Source: Clostridia bacterium (GTDB lineage Bacteria > Bacillota > Clostridia > Oscillospirales > CAG-272). From it: DNA of 55,902 bases. The translations under genes and the position numbers were made by a program. Every line of letters starts with the position of its first letter. Within the stretch, counting starts at the first letter, position 1. A model generated the notes under the pieces. It made no database searches, was not told the origin of the DNA, and saw only the letters and a program-made list of their open reading frames with translations. Of this stretch, positions 55,761-55,902 are shown in pieces. The stretch spans positions 1-55,902 of the forward strand of contig JAFQEG010000028.1 in assembly GCA_017399145.1 (NCBI GenBank), given 5' to 3'.

Positions 55761-55902
55761 TGTGAAGTGAACCCCAAATAGTTCACAAAAAAATAAAAAG
55801 CATGACAAAGAACAGGAAGAGGAAATCACCTTTTCCTGTTTTTTAATCGAGTTGTATTGTAAAAAATCAGCCAATCTTCAACAAGGGATAGAAATTCTTG
55901 AA
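55761..55902 (-). mobile_element. End of an IS3-family insertion sequence (partial)
   Basis: TGTGAAGTGAACCCC at 55761 has the TG-led, CCCC-containing look of IS3-type terminal repeats (the IS150-like group). It contains GTGAAC/GTTCAC as a small dyad. A transposase reading frame enters from the right on the minus strand and stops 65 bases inside this end. A hairpin (AACAGGAA/TTCCTGTT, 55811-55840) with a T run could block plus-strand transcription from outside. The other end is beyond the window. Confidence 0.65.
55826..55902 (-). CDS. IS3-family transposase, C-terminal fragment (runs off the window)
   Basis: The last 24 residues of a minus-strand frame read EFLSLVEDWLIFYNTTRLKN then RKR and stop. 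The W-x-x-FYNTTRLK pattern is the C-terminal helix of IS3 OrfB integrases (usually YIxFYNxxRxK). Only this tail lies in the window, so catalytic residues cannot be checked. Confidence 0.65.
   Translation of the reverse strand, partial: QEFLSLVEDWLIFYNTTRLKNRKR

Noticed and set aside
55656-55874. 72-residue minus-strand frame at the right edge
   Set aside because: It crosses the insertion-sequence terminus and is in a different frame from the transposase tail; a chance frame.

Overview
The window is a stretch of chromosome from a low-GC, spore-forming member of the Clostridia. Four signs point there: AT-rich codon use; strong AGGAGG-type ribosome binding sites with many TTG starts; sporulation and spore-germination genes (GerW, SpoIIP-like, DpaA/DpaB, a SigH-like sigma factor); and Clostridia-type families (DUF4364, TSCPD, the TIGR03960/TIGR03936 pair, a long Bacillus-type SRP RNA). 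Almost all of it is core housekeeping sequence. There is no phage, plasmid or CRISPR region. The only mobile DNA is the edge of an IS3-family element at the extreme right end.

Layout, left to right. 1-235: 3' end of a 23S rRNA gene and its terminator, with no 5S gene. 293-1378 (-): sugar 1-kinase of the NahK type. 1535-5997 (+): yfmF-yfmH-lgt-folD. 6016-7275 (-): Na+/alanine symporter. 7376-9888 (+): CIRCE-controlled groES-groEL, then a NADAR-like gene behind the groEL terminator. 9914-19248 (-): a long compact run read as lon-ysxC-M50 protease-scpA-scpB-DUF2953-gerW-dacF-rluB-GNAT-zinc-ribbon protein. 19480-21231 (+): rqcH. 21252-22526 (-): S-layer-homology protein. 22672-23235 (+): mecA. 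23257-24363 (-): spoIIP-like gene. 24504-31768 (+): DUF4364, SigH-like sigma factor, zinc ribbon, rlmB, a degenerate P-type-ATPase-like membrane protein, and the TIGR03960/TIGR03936 pair. 31885-35870 (-): SRP RNA-dnaX-ybaB-recR-exonuclease. 36010-43965 (-): eno, AI-2E-type transporter, guaB, ispE, polA, TSCPD protein. 44078-48775 (+): trmB, dpaA-dpaB-cls, a small membrane protein and a TetR regulator. 48802-49275 (-): trmL. 49446-54159 (+): secA and two coupled membrane proteins. 54296-55711 (+): MATE transporter. 55761-55902: IS3 end.

Several blocks show functional logic. Chaperones and proteolysis are represented by GroESL, Lon, MecA and RqcH. Chromosome segregation and repair are represented by ScpAB, RecR, DnaX, PolA and a DEDD exonuclease with a BRCT-like tail. 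RNA maturation and modification are represented by RluB, RlmB, TrmB, TrmL and YsxC. Protein export is represented by SRP RNA, SecA and Lgt. Convergent genes repeatedly share compact bidirectional hairpin terminators.

I found no obvious large unknown multi-gene system. The observations most worth following are: the 691-residue protein that keeps the 4+2+2 membrane layout and domain order of heavy-metal P-type ATPases but has lost the catalytic motifs; a dpaA leader in which read-through RNA would hide the ribosome binding site while a candidate sporulation promoter inside the hairpin arm would expose it; a SpoIIP-like protein lacking the conserved His of the HRD motif; an 18-bp palindrome nested in a compound hairpin behind the exonuclease gene; and two unknown membrane proteins translationally coupled to secA. 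All calls come from reading the sequence; no database search was run.
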